A DNA stretch of 7,295 nt, from the NCBI GenBank assembly GCA_946055175.1, contig CAMGET010000059.1:1-7295 (forward strand). The letters are read 5' to 3'. Of this stretch, positions 6,416 through 7,295 are shown piece after piece; positions within the stretch are counted from its first letter, which is position 1, and every line of letters starts with the position of its first letter. Both the position numbers and the translations under genes were made by a program. The stretch comes from an uncultured Roseburia sp. GTDB lineage: Bacteria > Bacillota > Clostridia > Lachnospirales > Lachnospiraceae. Below the pieces are notes generated by a model. It saw nothing but the letters and a program-made list of their open reading frames with translations. It had not been told where the DNA came from and did not search any database.

Positions 6416-6985
6416 TTACACTTCCATTTTTACTTTTGCTTCTTCTTCTGCTTCCTGCTTGAATTCTTCAACCTGTACTGCACTTAAAGCCGGAAGTTCA
6501 TCCAGCGACTGTACGCCAAAGCTTCGTAAGAATTCTTCTGTGGTTCCAAACAAAAGTGGCCGGCCCGGTGCATCCAGTCGCCCCAACTCACAAACCAGAT
6601 TATATTCCACTAATTTGCTTACTGCATGATCGCAGGAAACACCACGTATTTTTTCTATCTCAACCTTTGTAATCGGCTGCTTATATGCAATAATAGAAAG
6701 GGTTTCCAATAAAACATCTGTCAGTGCATGTCTCTTTGGCTGCTTTGCAATCCGAATCAGATATTCATACATCTCGCTTTTTGTGCACATCTGATAAGCA
6801 CCATCTAATTCGATAATCTGCAAGCCAATGGAATCGTCCTTATAATGTTCCATCATTTGTTCTATAATTTTCTGTGTTTCCTTTTTATCCAGTTCAATTG
6901 CATCTGCAATCTTTTCCAGTTCAACAGACTCTCCCATTGTAAAAAGGATTGCCTCTATAATTGCTTCATAATTCTTATTTTCCAT
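6416..6985 (-). CDS. scpB: Segregation and condensation protein B
   Basis: 189-residue ScpB, a winged-helix kleisin-associated (kite) protein that dimerises and binds ScpA to form the SMC-ScpAB complex for chromosome compaction and segregation in the nucleoid. Family landmarks are AILFTMGESVELEKIA (12-27), LLETLSIIAYKQPITKVEIEKIRGV (92-116) and GRLDAPGRPLLFGTTEEFLRSFG (135-157). SLDELPAL (160-167) follows, then an acidic Glu/Lys-rich tail. Two winged-helix domains are expected at about 8-80 and 88-165. Length is normal for the family. It follows scpA by 20 nt. The nearest Shine-Dalgarno site (6999-7005) is 13 nt from this ATG, longer than usual, but the family-conserved N-terminus leaves this start as the only sensible choice. 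Confidence 0.96.
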   Translation of the reverse strand: MENKNYEAIIEAILFTMGESVELEKIADAIELDKKETQKIIEQMMEHYKDDSIGLQIIELDGAYQMCTKSEMYEYLIRIAKQPKRHALTDVLLETLSIIAYKQPITKVEIEKIRGVSCDHAVSKLVEYNLVCELGRLDAPGRPLLFGTTEEFLRSFGVQSLDELPALSAVQVEEFKQEAEEEAKVKMEV

Positions 6986-6998
6986 AACACATCATAAA

Positions 6999-7005
6999 CC
7001 CTCTC
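6999..7005 (-). promoter_or_regulatory. Distant ribosome binding site for scpB
   Basis: GAGAGGG on the minus strand directly abuts the scpA stop codon and lies 13 nt upstream of the scpB ATG; 5-9 nt is usual. Two earlier out-of-frame ATGs (6995 and 6992) sit between them and open a six-codon frame (MMCYGK) that overlaps the scpB start. Translation of scpB may therefore depend on coupling to scpA. Confidence 0.45.
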
Positions 7006-7295
7006 TTAAGCAACAATTTTAGACTGAATACGGATATCGTCAAAGGTATAATCCTGTGTAATATAAATCTTACCCATCTTCATCAGTTCCAAAATTGCCA
7101 AGAAAGTAACAATAATCTCCATTTTACTCGCTTGCGCTTCCAACAGATTACGGAAGCTGAAATGGCTGTGTACCATGCAGTAATTCTCCAAATAAGCCAT
7201 TTTATCAGCTAACGATACTTCTTCTTTTTCAATCTTACCAAATTTTGAACGAACAGGATCGATTTTGTCAACCTGTTTTTTCATAATGGATTTAA
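7006..7295 (-). CDS. scpA: Segregation and condensation protein A (partial, C-terminal part; 5' end outside window)
   Basis: The frame is open to the window edge: codons for Lys-Ser-Ile precede the internal Met at 7284, so that Met is not the true start. About 95 C-terminal residues are present. ScpA is the bacterial kleisin that bridges the SMC heads and holds the ScpB dimer. The visible part shows the C-terminal winged-helix domain: SLADKMAYLENY, then FSFRNLLEAQASKMEIIVTFLAILELMKMGKIYITQ, then FDDIRIQ, which is the standard ScpA ending. It is followed by scpB after 20 nt, the usual pairing in Firmicutes. The N-terminal SMC-neck-binding domain and any promoter lie beyond position 7295. Confidence 0.93.
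   Translation of the reverse strand, partial: KSIMKKQVDKIDPVRSKFGKIEKEEVSLADKMAYLENYCMVHSHFSFRNLLEAQASKMEIIVTFLAILELMKMGKIYITQDYTFDDIRIQSKIVA

Overview
The window looks like a low-GC Firmicute chromosome, most likely a gut-type anaerobe of the Clostridia (Lachnospiraceae-like). The grounds are AT-rich DNA, strong AGGAGG-type ribosome binding sites, the scpA-scpB-carboxypeptidase gene order, and a biotin-dependent Na+-pumping decarboxylase cluster. This placement is inference from gene content and style; no species is claimed. Every supported gene lies on the minus strand, so transcription runs from high to low coordinates. The plus-strand open frames are antisense shadows.

Right end (7295 to about 6380): the 3' part of scpA (it runs off the window) and complete scpB, subunits of the SMC chromosome-condensation complex. 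They are followed by a perfect 12-bp hairpin with a T-run that serves as the scpAB terminator. Next is a secreted D-alanyl-D-alanine carboxypeptidase (6340-5114) with all three penicillin-binding motifs intact.

Left two thirds (5113 to 1): a five-gene operon behind a strong sigma-A-type promoter (5053-5081). In order of transcription it encodes (1) an acyl-CoA carboxyltransferase of the MmdA/propionyl-CoA carboxylase beta type, (2) a lipoprotein-type OadG gamma subunit, (3) a free-standing biotin carrier protein, (4) the OadB Na+-pump membrane subunit, and (5) an OadA/PycB-type oxaloacetate/pyruvate carboxyltransferase, cut by the window edge after 411 residues. Gaps in the operon are only 13-38 nt and most genes have a good Shine-Dalgarno site.

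How it may work: the biotin on the carrier can accept CO2 either from a 2-oxoacid (OadA type) or from an acyl-CoA (MmdA type). OadB decarboxylates carboxybiotin and exports Na+, with OadG as the assembly and anchoring subunit. With two chemically different carboxyltransferases around one carrier and one pump, the set could act as two alternative decarboxylase Na+ pumps, or as a transcarboxylase coupled to a Na+ pump.

The most interesting points are this dual-carboxyltransferase layout, the strongly altered active-site motifs of the MmdA-like subunit, the lipid-anchored extracytoplasmic extension on the gamma subunit, and two 18-bp sequences resembling clostridial Rex operators that bracket the operon promoter. 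Parts of this cluster type may already be annotated in related genomes; I cannot check that here. There is no gene-free stretch longer than 108 bp, and I see no mobile element, CRISPR array, tRNA or rRNA.
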